From: Bog-950 sp044228435
GTDB lineage: Bacteria; Bacteroidota; Bacteroidia; Chitinophagales; LD1
DNA length: 64,000 bases
Direction of reading: 5' to 3'
Assembly (NCBI GenBank): GCA_044228435.1
Contig: JBGAUW010000005.1
Location: 186,001 to 250,000 of the forward strand
Position numbers and translations under genes: made by a program. Of this stretch, positions 62,770 through 64,000 are shown one piece after another; position 1 is the stretch's first letter; each line of letters starts with the position of its first letter. Under the pieces are notes generated by a model, which worked only from the letters and a program-made list of their open reading frames with translations, was not told where the DNA came from and searched no databases.

Positions 62770-63540
62770 ATGAAACAAATTGGCATTAAATCTGACATTG
62801 AAAGACTGCAGCTTGACAAAGATGGGTTTGCAATATTTCCAAACTTTTTGCCTGATGCCCCGGCTAAACAACTACAAGAGTTTTTTGATAAAACCCTTGT
62901 AGAGTGTAGTGTTGATGTTGATTTTTTTACAACCCATTGGAGCCCCGAATTCACTTACCGCCAAAAGGTGAACAATTTTGTTCAACAAGTTTGCCAACCC
63001 TATTTGCAACAATTGTTTGAAGATTATAAGTGCGTGTTTGGTTATTTTCTTTACAAAAAGCCGTCCAATGAAAGCGGCATTGGCGTTCATCAGGATTGGA
63101 CATTAATTGACGAAGAAGCTTTTAAAGGCTATATCATCTGGATTCCTTTAACCGACACGGAAGTAATAAACGGATGTTTCCATCTTATTAGTGGCAGCCA
63201 TAAAATATACAATCAAATCCGCGGGTCCAATATTGAACAGAACCTACCCGGGCATTTGAACACTCAGATGGAAGCCATTCCGGTTAAGGCCAATAGTGCT
63301 TTGGTAATTGATCTGCGTTTAATGCATGCCTCGCCACCAAACCTCTCAAACCAGGGCCGTTTAGCAGTTGGTATGGTAATTGTGCCTAAAGATGCTCCGC
63401 TTTTACATTATTATTATGATACGAAATTGAAAACAACAGAAACGTACAGAGTAAAGGATACCTTTCTTGTCGATTCGTTTTATGACTATAAGCATCAGCT
63501 AAGTGATGATTATATTTTACAATTTGTGAGCAACGACTAA
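62770..63540 (+). CDS. PhyH family Fe(II)/2-oxoglutarate oxygenase, paralogue 6
   Basis: A 256-residue paralogue with His107-Gln-Asp109, His186 and Arg197. It is somewhat shorter at the C-terminus than the others. It begins 20 bases after paralogue 5. The conserved SGSHKIYNQIRGSNIEQN segment is present. Confidence 0.92.
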   Translation: MKQIGIKSDIERLQLDKDGFAIFPNFLPDAPAKQLQEFFDKTLVECSVDVDFFTTHWSPEFTYRQKVNNFVQQVCQPYLQQLFEDYKCVFGYFLYKKPSNESGIGVHQDWTLIDEEAFKGYIIWIPLTDTEVINGCFHLISGSHKIYNQIRGSNIEQNLPGHLNTQMEAIPVKANSALVIDLRLMHASPPNLSNQGRLAVGMVIVPKDAPLLHYYYDTKLKTTETYRVKDTFLVDSFYDYKHQLSDDYILQFVSND

Positions 63541-63549
63541 AAAAACAAC

Positions 63550-64000
63550 ATGAAACCAGCCTTTAAAGCAGATGCATTGCAGGAAAGATTTGAGAAATAT
63601 GGATATATAATAATCCGCAACTTTATATCAAGCGATGAGATTAAGTATTTATGGGGTGTTTACAACGACACTAAAGACATTATTACAGATCGTTCTTTCT
63701 ACATAAGTCAATGGACGGACAAGAATGAGTTAAAGATGAAAATTAGTGATGCGGTTACATCTGTAATAAAAAATAAAGCCCAGGAGTATTTAAATGGATA
63801 TGTTCCGGTATTTGGTGTTTTTGGCGTAAAGCATCCTAAACCCGATAGTGCGATGTATTTGCATGGCGATTGGGCCCATGTAGACGAAACGTTATTTAGA
63901 ACCGTTAATGTTTGGTCGCCATTGTTAGATATTGATAAAGATAATGGAGCTATTTGCCTTATAAAGGGCAGCCACCGTTTATTTAACTATATACGTGGAG
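63550..64000 (+). CDS. PhyH family oxygenase, paralogue 7 (cut by window edge)
   Basis: The last 451 bases hold the first 150 codons of a seventh paralogue, ATG at 63550. His105-Gly-Asp107 (LHGDWAHVDE) matches the metal-binding position of the others, here with Gly between the two ligands. The conserved KGSHRLFNYIRG is the last segment before the sequence ends. The distal His and the 2-oxoglutarate Arg lie beyond the window. Confidence 0.85.
   Translation, partial: MKPAFKADALQERFEKYGYIIIRNFISSDEIKYLWGVYNDTKDIITDRSFYISQWTDKNELKMKISDAVTSVIKNKAQEYLNGYVPVFGVFGVKHPKPDSAMYLHGDWAHVDETLFRTVNVWSPLLDIDKDNGAICLIKGSHRLFNYIRG

Noticed and set aside
1..64000. tRNA, rRNA, CRISPR array, transposase or integrase
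   Set aside because: No cloverleaf-like sequence, regular spaced repeats or transposase motif were seen when reading either strand.

Overview
The window is chromosomal DNA from a member of the Bacteroidota. The type IX secretion translocon gene sprA, in its usual company of ruvA, gcvH and a VanZ-like gene, places it there. So do a dialkylresorcinol/flexirubin-type pigment locus, DUF4175 and DUF4286 genes, a collagen-like surface protein with a typical Bacteroidota N-terminal domain, and near-absence of Shine-Dalgarno sequences. Within the phylum it looks most like the Chitinophagales/Sphingobacteriales side, but the sequence alone does not settle the genus.

Layout. 1-15.8 kb is housekeeping: ruvA, sprA, gcvH, VanZ-like, a TPR protein, DUF4286, a small cytochrome c lipoprotein, anmK, an NAD-dependent epimerase, then on the minus strand a LolC/E-like permease and rbfA. 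15.9-29.8 kb has an MsbA-like exporter followed by a flexirubin/dialkylresorcinol gene set: dehydratase, a ketosynthase-like protein without its catalytic Cys, a complete ketosynthase, ACP, an ABC-2 exporter, a thioredoxin-like protein, a BtrH-type protein, an unknown protein, darB, darA and a flavin-dependent halogenase-like enzyme. 29.9-40.8 kb holds a GNAT acetyltransferase, the collagen-like protein, two unknown proteins, an anti-sigma-type ATPase, DUF4175, a zinc metallopeptidase and a 2H phosphoesterase-like protein. 40.8-46 kb is a minus-strand run: xth, ceramidase-like, rluF, alpha/beta hydrolase, peptide-binding lipoprotein. 46.1-49.7 kb is a sulfur locus: two YeeE/YedE half-transporters with a serine hydrolase behind them, divergent from metZ. 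49.8-53 kb has a small exported protein and a TonB-dependent receptor.

From about 53.3 kb to the right edge the sequence looks more AT-rich (judged by eye). It holds what looks like an uncharacterised biosynthetic island: a DegT-type sugar aminotransferase, a NodU/TobZ-type carbamoyltransferase, a membrane-anchored GT2 glycosyltransferase, and then an operon of seven tandem PhyH-family Fe(II)/2-oxoglutarate oxygenase paralogues (the last cut by the window edge). These are interrupted by one short alpha-barrel protein with a class II terpene cyclase-like DSDDTA motif. The combination suggests a multiply oxidised, probably aminated, glycosylated and carbamoylated metabolite or glycolipid; the product is unknown.

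The two strongest findings are that oxygenase/cyclase island and a 13-codon leader peptide ending in four Cys codons just upstream of the YeeE/YedE pair. The leader overlaps complementary segments followed by a U-rich run, which looks like a cysteine-responsive attenuator. No tRNA, rRNA, CRISPR array or transposase gene was seen.
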